The notes: a model not told the origin generated them from the sequence alone. Numbered from the stretch's first letter, positions 50,286 through 59,448 are shown. The stretch is DNA of 64,000 nucleotides from Streptomyces humicola (GCF_024436035.1 NZ_JANFNG010000003.1:62001-126000), one strand, 5' to 3'. Numbers and translations are program-made.

Positions 50286-53200
50286 GTGGCGTCCCGTATC
50301 ACCGAACCCGACGAGCTCAAGGAGCTCCTCGGCATCCCGTTCACCCCAGAGCAGCTGGCGTGCATCACCGCACCGCTCGCCCCGAACGTCATCGTGGCCG
50401 GGGCCGGATCGGGCAAGACCACCGTCATGGCGGCCCGCGTCGTCTGGCTGGTCGGCACGGGCCAGGTCGCGCCCGAGCAGGTGCTCGGGCTCACCTTCAC
50501 CAACAAGGCGGCCGGCGAGCTCTCCGGGCGGGTGCGCAAAGCCCTCGTGGAGGCAGGCGTCACGGGCACGGACACGAGCACGAGCGCAGGCCCCGAGCCG
50601 CCCGAGGAACCGCCTGGCGACCCGAGGATCTCCACGTACCACGCCTTCGCCGGTCAGCTGCTGAAGGACCACGGACTGCGTATAGGCCTCGAACCGGGCG
50701 CCCGGCTGCTCGCCGACGCCACCCGCTTCCAGCTCGCCGCACATGTGCTGCGCGCCGCCCCCGGCCCGTACCCCGCGCTCACCAAGGGCCTGTCCGCGCT
50801 CGCCGCCGATCTGCTCGCCCTCGACGCGGAGCTCGCCGAGCACCTCGTTCCCGTCGACGCCGTGCGCGAGTACGACGCGGAGCTCGCCGAGCGCCTCGAC
50901 CCGTTCGACCCGGAGCGGCGCGGCTTCGCCTGGGTGCGCGAGGTGGCCTCTGCCGTCGCGGCGCGGCGCGACCTCGCCGGGCTCGTCCAGGCCTACCGCG
51001 AGCAGAAGACCCGCCGCGACCTGCTCGACTTCGGCGACCAGATCGCCCTGTCCGCCGAGCTCGCCCGCACCAGGCCCGAGGTCGGCCGCGCGCTGCGCGA
51101 GGAGTTCGCCGTCGTGCTCCTCGACGAGTACCAGGACACCTCCGTCGCCCAACGGCTGCTGCTCGCCGGCCTGTTCGGCGGCGGCACCGGCCATCCCGTC
51201 ACCGCCGTCGGCGACCCCTGCCAGGCGATCTACGGATGGCGCGGCGCCTCCGTCGCCAACCTTGACGACTTCCCGCGCCACTTCCCCGGTGCCGACTCCA
51301 CCCCGGCCCGCCGCTACTCGCTCAGCGAGAACCGCCGCAGCGGCGGCCGCCTGCTGCAGTTCGCCAACGCACTCGCCGCCCCGCTGCGCGAACGCCACGA
51401 GGGCGTCGAGGCGCTGCGGCCCGCACCGGGCGCCGAACGGGACGGGGTGGTGCGCTGCGCCCTGCTCCCCACCTACGCCGACGAGATCGCCTGGATCGCC
51501 GACTCCATCCGGCATCTGACCGCGACGGGCACCCCGCCCGGTGAGATCGCGGTGCTGTGCCGCACGGCAGGCCAGTTCGCCGATCTGCATGCGGCGCTCG
51601 TCGCTCGCGATGTGCCGGTGGAGGTCGTGGGCCTGTCCGGACTGCTGCACCTGCCCGAGGTCGCCGACCTCGTCGCCACCTGCGAGGTGCTCCAGGACCC
51701 GACCGCCAACGCCTCCCTCGTTCGGCTGCTCACCGGCCCGCGCTGGCGGATCGGCCCCCGCGATCTGGCGCTGCTCGGCCGCCGGGCCCGGCTGCAGGTG
51801 CGGCACGCGCAGCCCGAGGGCGAACCGGATCGCCTCGCGGAGGCCGTGGAAGGCGTCGACCCGGCCGAGGCCGTCTCGCTCGCCGACGCCCTGGAGACCT
51901 TCCTCCACGCCGAAGAACCCGACGACGGCCTGCCCTTCTCGCCCGAGGCGCGCATCCGGTTCGCCCGCCTCGCCGCCGAGATACGCGACCTGCGGCGGTC
52001 GCTAGCCGATCCGCTCATGGACGTCCTGCACAAGGTCCTCGCCGTCACCGGGCTCGACGTCGAGCTGTCCGCGTCCCCTCACGCGCTCGCCGCCCGCCGC
52101 CGTGAGACGCTGCAGTCCTTCCTCGACATCGCCGCGGGCTTCGCCTCGCTCGACGGGGAAGCCACCCTCCTCGCCTTCCTCGCCTTCCTGCGGACCGCGG
52201 CGCAGCACGAGAAGGGCCTCGACAGCTCACTCCCCGGCGGGGAGAACACCGTCAAGGTGCTCACCGCCCACAAGTCCAAGGGGCTGGAGTGGGACGTGGT
52301 CGCTGCCCCCGGCCTGGTCGAGGACGCCTTCCCCAGCGCGCGGGTCCGCGAACTGTGGCCCTGGCACGGCAAGGTCCTCCCGCACGCGCTGCGCGGCGAC
52401 GCGCCGACCCTGCCCGACGTGACGCAGTGGACCAAGCAGGGCCTCGACGCCTTCAAGGAGGCGATGAAGGATCACAACTCCACCGAGGAACTACGCCTCG
52501 GATACGTCACCTTCACCCGGCCGAGGTCGCTGCTGCTCGCATCGGGGCACTGGTGGGGGCCGTCCCAGAAGAAGCCGCGCGGCCCGTCCTCCTTCCTCCG
52601 GCGGCTGCGCGAGCACTGCGAAGCCGGCCACGGCGAGATCGAGCACTGGGCCGCGGAGCCGGCACCGGACACCGAGAACCCCGCGCTCGACCGCACCACC
52701 GAGTATGCCTGGCCGTTGCCGCTCGACCCCGAGGCGCTGGACCGCCGCCGCCGGGCCGCCAAGACCGTCCTCGCGCACCTCGAGCACCCCGACGGCGCGC
52801 AGGCGCGAACGCTGACGGCGACACAGCTGGCGACGCAGACGGCGATGCAGACGGCGACGGCGACGGAAGATCAAGCGGCGCCGGAACTGCCGCCCGAGGA
52901 GGCCCGGCTCGTCGCCTCCTGGGACCGGGACCTCGAAGCGCTCGCCGGCGAGCTGCGCCGATCGCGCACCGCCGTACGCGAGGTCCCGCTCCCGGCATCC
53001 CTCAGCGCCTCCCAGCTGATGCGGCTCGCCGCCGACCCCGACGACTTCGCCCGCGACCTGGCCCGGCCGATGCCGCGCCGACCGCAGCCCGCGGCCCGCC
53101 GTGGCACCCGCTTCCACGCCTGGGTCGAGTCGCGCTTCGACGAGCTGCCGCTGCTCGGACTCGACGAGCTGCCCGGCATGGAGGAAGGCGGCGCCGAGGA

Positions 53201-53579
53201 GATCGCCGACGAGAAGGACCTCGACATGCTCAAGGAGGCCTTCCTGCGCACCTCGTACGCCCACCGCACCCCGTACCGGGTCGAGGCCCCGTTCCAGCTG
53301 AGTCTCGCGGGCCGCGTCATCCGCGGCCGCATCGACGCGGTGTACAAGGACGAGGAGACCGGCGGCTACGAGATCGTCGACTGGAAGACCAACCACGCTC
53401 CCACCGCCGACCCTCTGCAGCTCGCCGTCTACCGCCTCGCCTGGGCCGAGCAGCACCGCCTGCCGCCGCGGCGGGTCGCCGCCGCATTCGTCTACGTACG
53501 CACCGGGCAGACCGTCCGACCCGACGACCTGCCCGACCGGCCGGCTCTCGAGCGGCTCCTCCTGGGGGAAAGGCCCTGA
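50286..53579 (+). CDS. adnB: AdnB-like helicase-nuclease (UvrD + RecB domains)
   Basis: The 1097-residue protein has a UvrD motor (Walker A Gly-Ala-Gly-Ser-Gly-Lys-Thr-Thr at 39-46, Asp-Glu-Tyr-Gln-Asp near 280). Its C-terminal RecB-type nuclease carries Arg-Gly-Arg-Ile-Asp-Ala-Val ... Ile-Val-Asp-Trp-Lys-Thr. Unlike AdnA it lacks the Cys cluster. It is the predicted partner of the upstream protein in AdnAB, which resects double-strand breaks in actinobacteria. GTG 50286 was preferred over the frame start at 50211 because TAGCCT ends 7 nt upstream and the sequence after it matches the family N terminus. A Thr/Ala/Gln low-complexity linker lies near 838-862. Confidence 0.86.
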   Translation: MASRITEPDELKELLGIPFTPEQLACITAPLAPNVIVAGAGSGKTTVMAARVVWLVGTGQVAPEQVLGLTFTNKAAGELSGRVRKALVEAGVTGTDTSTSAGPEPPEEPPGDPRISTYHAFAGQLLKDHGLRIGLEPGARLLADATRFQLAAHVLRAAPGPYPALTKGLSALAADLLALDAELAEHLVPVDAVREYDAELAERLDPFDPERRGFAWVREVASAVAARRDLAGLVQAYREQKTRRDLLDFGDQIALSAELARTRPEVGRALREEFAVVLLDEYQDTSVAQRLLLAGLFGGGTGHPVTAVGDPCQAIYGWRGASVANLDDFPRHFPGADSTPARRYSLSENRRSGGRLLQFANALAAPLRERHEGVEALRPAPGAERDGVVRCALLPTYADEIAWIADSIRHLTATGTPPGEIAVLCRTAGQFADLHAALVARDVPVEVVGLSGLLHLPEVADLVATCEVLQDPTANASLVRLLTGPRWRIGPRDLALLGRRARLQVRHAQPEGEPDRLAEAVEGVDPAEAVSLADALETFLHAEEPDDGLPFSPEARIRFARLAAEIRDLRRSLADPLMDVLHKVLAVTGLDVELSASPHALAARRRETLQSFLDIAAGFASLDGEATLLAFLAFLRTAAQHEKGLDSSLPGGENTVKVLTAHKSKGLEWDVVAAPGLVEDAFPSARVRELWPWHGKVLPHALRGDAPTLPDVTQWTKQGLDAFKEAMKDHNSTEELRLGYVTFTRPRSLLLASGHWWGPSQKKPRGPSSFLRRLREHCEAGHGEIEHWAAEPAPDTENPALDRTTEYAWPLPLDPEALDRRRRAAKTVLAHLEHPDGAQARTLTATQLATQTAMQTATATEDQAAPELPPEEARLVASWDRDLEALAGELRRSRTAVREVPLPASLSASQLMRLAADPDDFARDLARPMPRRPQPAARRGTRFHAWVESRFDELPLLGLDELPGMEEGGAEEIADEKDLDMLKEAFLRTSYAHRTPYRVEAPFQLSLAGRVIRGRIDAVYKDEETGGYEIVDWKTNHAPTADPLQLAVYRLAWAEQHRLPPRRVAAAFVYVRTGQTVRPDDLPDRPALERLLLGERP

Positions 53580-53614
53580 CCGGCGCAGGACCGGCGCCGG
53601 ATAGGCTCGGGGAC

Positions 53615-53722
53615 ATGAGCGAGCGCAGTGTGAGGGTATCCCCGGCCGAAGGCTGGGGAAGAATCATGGGAAGGTCCGCACCGTGCGACGGCGCGGCCGA
53701 GCGCAGCGAGGCCGGCGCATGA
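53615..53722 (+). CDS. 35-codon leaderless ORF coupled to the dipeptidase
   Basis: The ORF begins Met-Ser-Glu-Arg-Ser-Val-Arg-Val-Ser-Pro-Ala-Glu-Gly-Trp-Gly-Arg and ends Arg-Ser-Glu-Ala-Gly-Ala. TAGGCT (53602-53607) ends 7 nt before its ATG, and its TGA overlaps the dipeptidase ATG (ATGA at 53719-53722). It therefore looks like the first translated unit of this transcript. Whether the peptide has a role is unknown. Confidence 0.5.
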   Translation: MSERSVRVSPAEGWGRIMGRSAPCDGAAERSEAGA

Positions 53723-55134
53723 GCACCGCCTTCGCAGACCAGGCACCGGACACCGCGGTCCGCGCCTACATCGACACGCACCGCGCCGCCTTCCTCGACG
53801 ATCTGGCGGCATGGCTGCGCATCCCATCGGTCTCCGCCGACCCGCAGCGCGCGGACGACGTGCGGCGCAGCGCCGAATGGCTCGCGGCGGAGCTCAGCGC
53901 GACCGGCTTCCCCGTGGTGGAGGTCTGGGAGACGGCGGGCCTGCCCGCGGTCTTCGCCGAGTGGCCCTCCGGCGACCCGGACGCCCCGACCGTCCTCGTC
54001 TACGGACATCACGACGTCCAGCCCGCGGCCCGCGAGGACGGCTGGGACAGCGAGCCGTTCGAACCCGTCGTACGGGACGGCCGGATGTACGGGCGCGGTG
54101 CCGCCGACGACAAGGGCCAGGTCTTCTTCCACACCCTCGGCGTCCGCGCGCACCTCGCCGCGACCGGCCGCCACGCCCCCGCCGTCAACCTCAAGCTGAT
54201 CATCGAGGGCGAGGAGGAATCCGGCTCGCCCCACTTCGGCGCCCTGATCCGCGAGCGTGCCGCGCGCCTCGCATGCGACACCGTGATCGTCTCCGACACC
54301 GGCATGTGGGCCGAGGACACCCCGACGGTCTGCACAGGCATGCGCGGGCTCACCGACTGCCAGATCGACCTGACCGGGCCCGACCAGGACATCCACTCCG
54401 GCTCCTTCGGCGGCGCCGTGCCCAACCCGGCCACCGAGGCCGCCCGGCTCGTCGCCGCCCTCCACGACGAGCACCGCCGCGTCGCCATCCCCGGCTTCTA
54501 CGATGGGGTCGCCGAGCTCACCGACCGCGAGCGCGAACTCTTCGCCGAGCTGCCCTTCGACGAGGAGGCGTGGCTGCGCACCGCCAAGTCGCACGCGGCG
54601 ATGGGCGAGGCGGGATACAGCACCCTGGAGCGGATCTGGGCCCGACCGACCGCCGAGGTCAACGGCATCCACGGCGGCTACGGCGGTCCCGGCGGCAAGA
54701 CGATCGTCCCCGCCTCCGCCCAGCTCAAGCTCTCCTTCCGGCTGGTCGCCGGGCAGGACGCGGAGAAGGTGCAGCAGGCGGTGCGGCAGTGGGTCGCGAG
54801 CAGGCTGCCCGACGGCATCCGGCACGAGATCACCTTCTGGGGAGCGACGCGGCCCTGCCTGACCCCGCTCGACCACCCGGCGCTGCAGTCCACCGTGCGC
54901 GCGATGGGCCGTGCCTTCGGACAGAAGGTTCTCTTCACCCGCGAGGGCGGCTCGGGACCGGCCGCCGAACTGCAGGACGTGCTTGATGTCCCCGTCCTGT
55001 TCCTGGGAATTTCCGTGCCGTCCGACGGTTGGCACTCAGTGAACGAGAAGGTCGAACTCGACCTGCTGCTCAAGGGCGTGGAGACGTCCGCGTACCTGTG
55101 GAGCGATCTCGCCGAGCACTGGACCGCACGCTGA
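53719..55134 (+). CDS. M20 family dipeptidase/peptidase
   Basis: The 471-residue metallopeptidase has Gly-His-His-Asp-Val-Gln-Pro near 109-115, Gly-Ala-Ala-Asp-Asp-Lys-Gly-Gln, Glu-Gly-Glu-Glu-Glu-Ser-Gly-Ser and a C-terminal His region. Two metal ions are expected. It resembles the dipeptidases that act on unblocked or beta-alanyl dipeptides, so peptide nitrogen recycling is likely. The ATG is preceded by the overlapping 35-codon ORF and a GAGG site. It lies downstream of adnAB, transcribed the same way. Confidence 0.88.
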   Translation: MSTAFADQAPDTAVRAYIDTHRAAFLDDLAAWLRIPSVSADPQRADDVRRSAEWLAAELSATGFPVVEVWETAGLPAVFAEWPSGDPDAPTVLVYGHHDVQPAAREDGWDSEPFEPVVRDGRMYGRGAADDKGQVFFHTLGVRAHLAATGRHAPAVNLKLIIEGEEESGSPHFGALIRERAARLACDTVIVSDTGMWAEDTPTVCTGMRGLTDCQIDLTGPDQDIHSGSFGGAVPNPATEAARLVAALHDEHRRVAIPGFYDGVAELTDRERELFAELPFDEEAWLRTAKSHAAMGEAGYSTLERIWARPTAEVNGIHGGYGGPGGKTIVPASAQLKLSFRLVAGQDAEKVQQAVRQWVASRLPDGIRHEITFWGATRPCLTPLDHPALQSTVRAMGRAFGQKVLFTREGGSGPAAELQDVLDVPVLFLGISVPSDGWHSVNEKVELDLLLKGVETSAYLWSDLAEHWTAR

Positions 55135-55174
55135 CCGTTGATCACTCACGTCCTACGGGGAGTTGGAAGCAGCC

Positions 55175-56152
55175 TTGTCCGCCTTGTCGCGCAGTGACCT
55201 GACCGGCCGTAACGCACCTGCCGAAGCACGTGTCACGAGGCCGCTGGCGCTCACCCGCGCAGCCGTCGACCGCGCCGCACACCACCGCCTCGACGAGGCG
55301 TGGCTCGCCGCCGCATGGAGCCACCCGTCCACCCGCGTCCTGGTGGTCTCCGGCGGCCAGGTGCTGGTCGAGGAGACCGAGGACGGCCGCACCGAACTCG
55401 TCATGGTCCCGTCCTTCGACGCGCCCCCGAGCGAGAACCACCGCTACTTCCTCGGTACCGACGCGGACGGGGTGAGCTACTTCGCGCTGCAGAAGGACAC
55501 CCTGCCGGGGAGGATGGACGACGCCGCCCGTCCGGCGGGGCTGCGCGAGGTCGGCGGGTTGCTCTCCGAGCGCGACGCAGGTCTGATGGTGCACGCGGTG
55601 GCGCTGGAGAACTGGCAGCGGATGCACCGCTTCTGCTCGCGCTGCGGCGAACGCACGGTGATCGCCGCGGCCGGCCACGTACGCCGCTGCCCGGCGTGCG
55701 GCGCTGAGCACTACCCGCGTACCGACCCCGCGGTGATCATGCTGGTCACCGACGACCAGGACCGCGCGCTCCTCGGCCGCCAACTGCACTGGCCCGAGGG
55801 CCGCTTCTCCACCCTCGCCGGCTTCGTGGAACCGGGGGAGTCGCTGGAGCAGGCGGTCGCCCGCGAGGTCCTGGAGGAGTCCGGGGTGCGGGTCGGTGAG
55901 GTCTCCTACGTCGCGAGCCAGCCGTGGCCGTTCCCCTCCAGCCTGATGCTCGGCTTCACGGCGCGCGCCACCACCTCGCAGATCCAGGTGGACGGCGAGG
56001 AGATCCACGAGGCGCGCTGGTTCTCCCGCGACGACCTGCGCAAGGGCATCGAGTCGGGCGAGATCCTGCCCCCGTCGGGAATCTCGATCGCGGCGCGCCT
56101 GATCGAGCTGTGGTACGGCAAGCCGCTGCCCGCGGCCCCGCGCCAGCCGTAG
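55175..56152 (+). CDS. nudC: NAD-capped RNA/NADH pyrophosphatase NudC
   Basis: The 325-residue protein has a zinc ribbon (Cys-Ser-Arg-Cys and Cys-Pro-Ala-Cys near 150-175), the Nudix box (Gly-Phe-Val-Glu-Pro-Gly-Glu-Ser ... Arg-Glu-Val-Leu-Glu-Glu-Ser-Gly) and the NADH-specific Ser-Gln-Pro-Trp-Pro-Phe-Pro-x-Ser. It hydrolyses NAD(H) and removes NAD caps from RNA. TTG 55175 is supported by GGAAG five bases upstream, while TTG 55163 has no room for one. It is followed by a 230-nt gap before the convergent mycoredoxin gene, in which nothing was seen. Confidence 0.9.
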   Translation: MSALSRSDLTGRNAPAEARVTRPLALTRAAVDRAAHHRLDEAWLAAAWSHPSTRVLVVSGGQVLVEETEDGRTELVMVPSFDAPPSENHRYFLGTDADGVSYFALQKDTLPGRMDDAARPAGLREVGGLLSERDAGLMVHAVALENWQRMHRFCSRCGERTVIAAAGHVRRCPACGAEHYPRTDPAVIMLVTDDQDRALLGRQLHWPEGRFSTLAGFVEPGESLEQAVAREVLEESGVRVGEVSYVASQPWPFPSSLMLGFTARATTSQIQVDGEEIHEARWFSRDDLRKGIESGEILPPSGISIAARLIELWYGKPLPAAPRQP

Positions 56153-56382
56153 CCGGAGCCGCGTGACATGCTGCCCGGCTGTCCGGCTGAAGTCCTCCCG
56201 CGCCCCGAAGTGATCGTCGCCGACGCATCGATGACGGAGCCCCGTGACGTCACCGGCCCGCTGGGGCCCTCGTGGCCTGCGCGCCCGATACGACAGGTAG
56301 ACACGGCACGTTGGCACGTGGAGGACGCGGCAACCCCCGACGAGCCGCGAAGGCCGGTCGGGGGGCGCGCGGCAGGGGACGA

Positions 56383-56640
56383 TCAGGCGCTCAGAGCCTG
56401 CTTGACCTGGGCGAGAGAGGGGTTGGTCATGACGACCTCGGAGCCGCCGTCGGCAGGAATCACCAAAACCGTCGGGACGGTCTGGTTGCCGCCGTTGGCC
56501 TTTTCCACGAACGCGGCCGAGTCCGGGTCCTGCTCGATGTTGATCTCGGTGTAGGCGATGCCTTCGCGATCCATCTGGCTCTTCAGGCGGCGGCAGTAGC
56601 CGCACCAGGTGGTGCTGTACATGGTCACGGTGCCCGACAT
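56383..56640 (-). CDS. mrx1: Mycoredoxin
   Basis: The 85-residue glutaredoxin-fold protein has the active pair Cys13-Gly-Tyr-Cys16 after Tyr-Ser-Thr-Thr-Trp, and a cis-Pro in Gln-Thr-Val-Pro-Thr. It reduces mixed disulphides with mycothiol in the cytoplasm. The ATG follows GAGG at 5 nt. A SigR-type promoter lies upstream. It is divergent from uvrD2 and convergent with nudC, the mycobacterial order. Confidence 0.9.
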   Translation of the reverse strand: MSGTVTMYSTTWCGYCRRLKSQMDREGIAYTEINIEQDPDSAAFVEKANGGNQTVPTVLVIPADGGSEVVMTNPSLAQVKQALSA

Positions 56641-56682
56641 CGGATCCTCGCTTCGTGTGGCTGGGTGGTCCTCCGGGGAGGG

Positions 56683-56709
56683 AACGCTAACCCAGGGGCC
56701 CCGCATTCC
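56683..56709 (-). promoter_or_regulatory. SigR/SigH-type promoter of the mycoredoxin gene
   Basis: On the minus strand GGAAT (56705-56709) and CGTT (56683-56686) are separated by 18 bases, matching the oxidative-stress sigma factor consensus. Transcription would start near 56676, leaving a leader of about 35 nt. It fits thiol-stress control of a mycothiol-dependent reductase. Confidence 0.6.
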
Positions 56710-56734
56710 TGCGGTCCCATGATCACACCACGCC

Positions 56735-56743
56735 TGTGGATAA
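56735..56743 (-). other. DnaA box
   Basis: On the minus strand TTATCCACA, a perfect 9-mer, is embedded in AAGTTATCCACAGGC, which recurs at 63278-63286 with the same flanks. It lies between the mrx1 and uvrD2 starts. It is a single box, so it is not an origin. Confidence 0.5.
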
Positions 56744-56782
56744 CTTTCCCTGCCGCCTCACAGGACCTGGCAGCATGGCGGG

Positions 56783-59002
56783 GTGACTGCAGCAACGGAC
56801 GCCTTGCCCTTCCCGGCCTTCCCGGAGGCACCATCCTCCGCCGACGCGGTGCTCGACGGGCTCGATCCCGAGCAGCGCGAGGTGGCCACCTCGCTGCACG
56901 GGCCGGTGTGCGTGCTCGCCGGCGCCGGCACCGGCAAGACGCGGGCGATCACCCACCGGATCGCGTACGGGGTGCGGGCGGGGATGCTGCAGCCCGGCAA
57001 TGTGCTCGCCGTCACCTTCACCGCACGGGCCGCGGGCGAGATGCGCGGGCGGCTGCGTCAGCTCGGCGCCGGAGGGGTGCAGGCCCGCACCTTCCACTCG
57101 GCCGCGCTGCGGCAGCTGCAGTACTTCTGGCCGCGCGCGGTGGGCGGCGAGCTGCCCCGGCTGCTGGAGCGCAAGATCCAGCTGGTCGCCGAGGCCGCCG
57201 CGCGCTGCCGTGTCCGGCTCGACCGCAATGAGCTGCGCGATGTGACCGGCGAGATCGAGTGGTCGAAGGTCACCCAGACCGTGCCCGAGGACTATCCGGC
57301 GGCCGCCGGCAAGTCGGGCCGTGAGACGCCGCGCGACGCTGCCGAGATCGCCCGCATCTACACCACGTACGAGCAGCTCAAGCGGGACCGCTCGGTGATC
57401 GACTTCGAGGACGTGCTGCTGCTCACCGTCGGGGTGCTCGAAGAGCGCCCGGATGTCGCCGATCAAGTGCGTGCCCAGTACCAGCACTTCGTCGTCGACG
57501 AGTACCAGGACGTCAGCCCGCTGCAGCAGCGGCTGCTCGATCTGTGGCTCGGTGACCGGGACAGCCTGTGCGTGGTCGGTGACGCCAGCCAGACCATCTA
57601 CTCCTTCACCGGCGCCACCCCGGAGTACCTGCTGGGTTTCCGCACCCGGCACCCGCAGGCCACCGTGATCAAGCTGGTGCGCGACTACCGGTCGACCCCT
57701 CAGGTGGTCCACCTCGCCAACGGGCTGCTGGCGCAGGCCCGAGGCCAGGCCGCGACCCACCGCCTCGAACTGGTCTCGCAGCGCGAGACCGGCCCGGAGC
57801 CCTCGTACACCGAGTACACCGACGAGCCGGCCGAGGCGGAGGGCGTCGCGCGCAGCATCCGGCAGCTCATCGACGCGGGCACCCGGCCCAGCGAGATCGC
57901 CGTGCTGTACCGGATCAACGCGCAGTCCGAGGTGTACGAGCAGGCGCTGGCGGACGCCGGGGTGCCGTATCAGCTGCGCGGCGCCGAGCGGTTCTTCGAA
58001 CGGCCCGAGGTGCGGGAGGCCGGGATGCTGCTGCGCGGGGCCGCCCGCGCCGGGGGCACCTCGGATCCCGCTCTCGACGAGGCCGATGTGCCGTCCCAGG
58101 TCCGCGCGGTGCTGGGCACGCGCGGCTGGTCGCCGGAGCCGCCCGCGGGATCGGGCGCGGTGCGCGACCGCTGGGAGTCGCTGGCAGCCCTGGTCCGATT
58201 GGCCGAGGATTTCGCGGGCGCCCGGCCGGACGCGACACTCGCCGGCTTCGTCGCCGAGCTCGACGAGCGTGCGGGCGCCCAGCACGCCCCGACCGTGGAG
58301 GGTGTCACCCTTGGTTCGCTGCACGCGGCCAAGGGTCTGGAGTGGGACGCGGTGTTCCTGGTCGGCCTCACCGAGGGGATGATGCCGATCACCTACGCCA
58401 GGACCGAGGAGCAGGTGGAAGAGGAGCGGCGGCTGCTCTACGTCGGGGTGACGCGGGCCCGGCTCCATCTGGCACTGTCGTGGGCGCTCTCCCGTGCGCC
58501 CGGCGGGCGCGGCGGGCGGCGGCCGTCCCGCTTCCTCACCGGACTGCGTCCGGGGCCGTCGGCCCGCGGCGGCGGTGGGGCCGGCCTGACGGGTGGCGGG
58601 GTGGAGCGCGGCTCGGGCGGGCGCCGCAAGCGGGGGCCGGTGCACTGCCGGGTGTGCGGACGCACCTTGTCCGACGCCGGCGAGATCAAGCTGATGCGGT
58701 GTGAGGACTGCCCGTCCGACCTCGACGAGGCGCTCTACGAGCGGCTGCGCGATTGGCGTACGGCACAGGCCAAGCGGCTCGGGCAGCCCGCATACTGCGT
58801 GTTCACCGACAAGACGCTGCTGGCGATCGCCGAGAACGTGCCTGGCGACGAAGCCGCGTTGAGCCGCATCGCCGGGGTGGGCGCACGTAAGCTGGAGAGG
58901 TTCGGGGCGGATGTATTGGCACTGTGTGCCGGGGCACCGGCCGGAATCCCGGATTCCGGAGAATCCGCTGATGAAACCGCTGAGGATTCGTCGGAAAAAT
59001 AG
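56783..59002 (+). CDS. uvrD2: DNA helicase UvrD2
   Basis: The 739-residue SF1 helicase has Walker A Gly-Ala-Gly-Thr-Gly-Lys-Thr-Arg at 47-54, Val-Val-Asp-Glu-Tyr-Gln-Asp, and motor motifs to Val-Gly-Val-Thr-Arg-Ala-Arg. A tetracysteine segment (Cys-Arg-Val-Cys ... Cys-Glu-Asp-Cys near 622-640) and a C-terminal HRDC domain near 650-715 follow. This layout is diagnostic of actinobacterial UvrD2, which is essential in mycobacteria. GTG 56783 has no ribosome binding site, but CAGCAT (56771-56776) ends 6 nt upstream. Its end overlaps the AT element of the wblC promoter. Confidence 0.92.
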   Translation: MTAATDALPFPAFPEAPSSADAVLDGLDPEQREVATSLHGPVCVLAGAGTGKTRAITHRIAYGVRAGMLQPGNVLAVTFTARAAGEMRGRLRQLGAGGVQARTFHSAALRQLQYFWPRAVGGELPRLLERKIQLVAEAAARCRVRLDRNELRDVTGEIEWSKVTQTVPEDYPAAAGKSGRETPRDAAEIARIYTTYEQLKRDRSVIDFEDVLLLTVGVLEERPDVADQVRAQYQHFVVDEYQDVSPLQQRLLDLWLGDRDSLCVVGDASQTIYSFTGATPEYLLGFRTRHPQATVIKLVRDYRSTPQVVHLANGLLAQARGQAATHRLELVSQRETGPEPSYTEYTDEPAEAEGVARSIRQLIDAGTRPSEIAVLYRINAQSEVYEQALADAGVPYQLRGAERFFERPEVREAGMLLRGAARAGGTSDPALDEADVPSQVRAVLGTRGWSPEPPAGSGAVRDRWESLAALVRLAEDFAGARPDATLAGFVAELDERAGAQHAPTVEGVTLGSLHAAKGLEWDAVFLVGLTEGMMPITYARTEEQVEEERRLLYVGVTRARLHLALSWALSRAPGGRGGRRPSRFLTGLRPGPSARGGGGAGLTGGGVERGSGGRRKRGPVHCRVCGRTLSDAGEIKLMRCEDCPSDLDEALYERLRDWRTAQAKRLGQPAYCVFTDKTLLAIAENVPGDEAALSRIAGVGARKLERFGADVLALCAGAPAGIPDSGESADETAEDSSEK

Positions 59003-59033
59003 TTTGCGCGCGCCACGCGAATACCCATAGCCT
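58995..59033 (+). promoter_or_regulatory. WblC/WhiB7-type promoter of wblC
   Basis: AAAAAT (58995-59000) stands 3 bases upstream of -35 TTGCGC (59004-59009), followed by TAGCCT (59028-59033) at an 18-base spacer. This is the AT-rich element plus -35/-10 arrangement recognised by WhiB7 and its sigma partner in mycobacteria. The AT element overlaps the uvrD2 stop codon (59000-59002). The start of transcription is expected near 59040. Confidence 0.7.
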
Positions 59034-59151
59034 GCGTGAGCACGGTCGCAGTGACACCAGCCGCTGACGCGGCGGGGCCCTTCACGGGACCGCTGAAGCC
59101 GTGCTGTACTGGCCCATACGCCCTACGAGACGCCGAGAGGAGGCGAGCCCG

Positions 59152-59448
59152 ATGATCAGCTTCACGAAAATGACCGCCGTTCGTTCGGCCGCCGCCTGCG
59201 GTCTGTCCGGTTCCCGCCTCCGCGGCACCGGTCTGTCCGGCGTCGAGTCCGTGCGTCCGGGCGCCTTTGGGGTCCTTCCGCTCATCGAGCGACCGACCAA
59301 GGCACCGGCGGCAGCGGCGGCAGCGCAGGCCTCCGCCTATGCGTTCGCGGCCAATGGTGCCGGCACCAGCGAACCGACCGTAACGACGCAGCAGCACCAG
59401 ATGATGCGGGCCTTCCGCGGGCTCGAACCCTGGAGAGATCCAGCCTGA
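59152..59448 (+). CDS. 98-codon upstream ORF in the wblC leader
   Basis: The ORF begins Met-Ile-Ser-Phe-Thr-Lys-Met-Thr-Ala-Val-Arg-Ser after a strong AGAGGAGG site 8 nt upstream. It contains a six-Ala run and ends Arg-Gly-Leu-Glu-Pro-Trp-Arg-Asp-Pro-Ala. It lies between the wblC promoter and its leader terminator, ending 25 nt before the hairpin. Ribosome traffic on it probably senses translation-inhibiting antibiotics, as known for whiB7/wblC leaders. The peptide itself has no recognised function. Confidence 0.72.
   Translation: MISFTKMTAVRSAAACGLSGSRLRGTGLSGVESVRPGAFGVLPLIERPTKAPAAAAAAQASAYAFAANGAGTSEPTVTTQQHQMMRAFRGLEPWRDPA

Noticed and set aside
56735-56743. A replication origin at the DnaA box
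   Set aside because: A single box without a cluster, dnaA/dnaN neighbours or AT-rich unwinding region.
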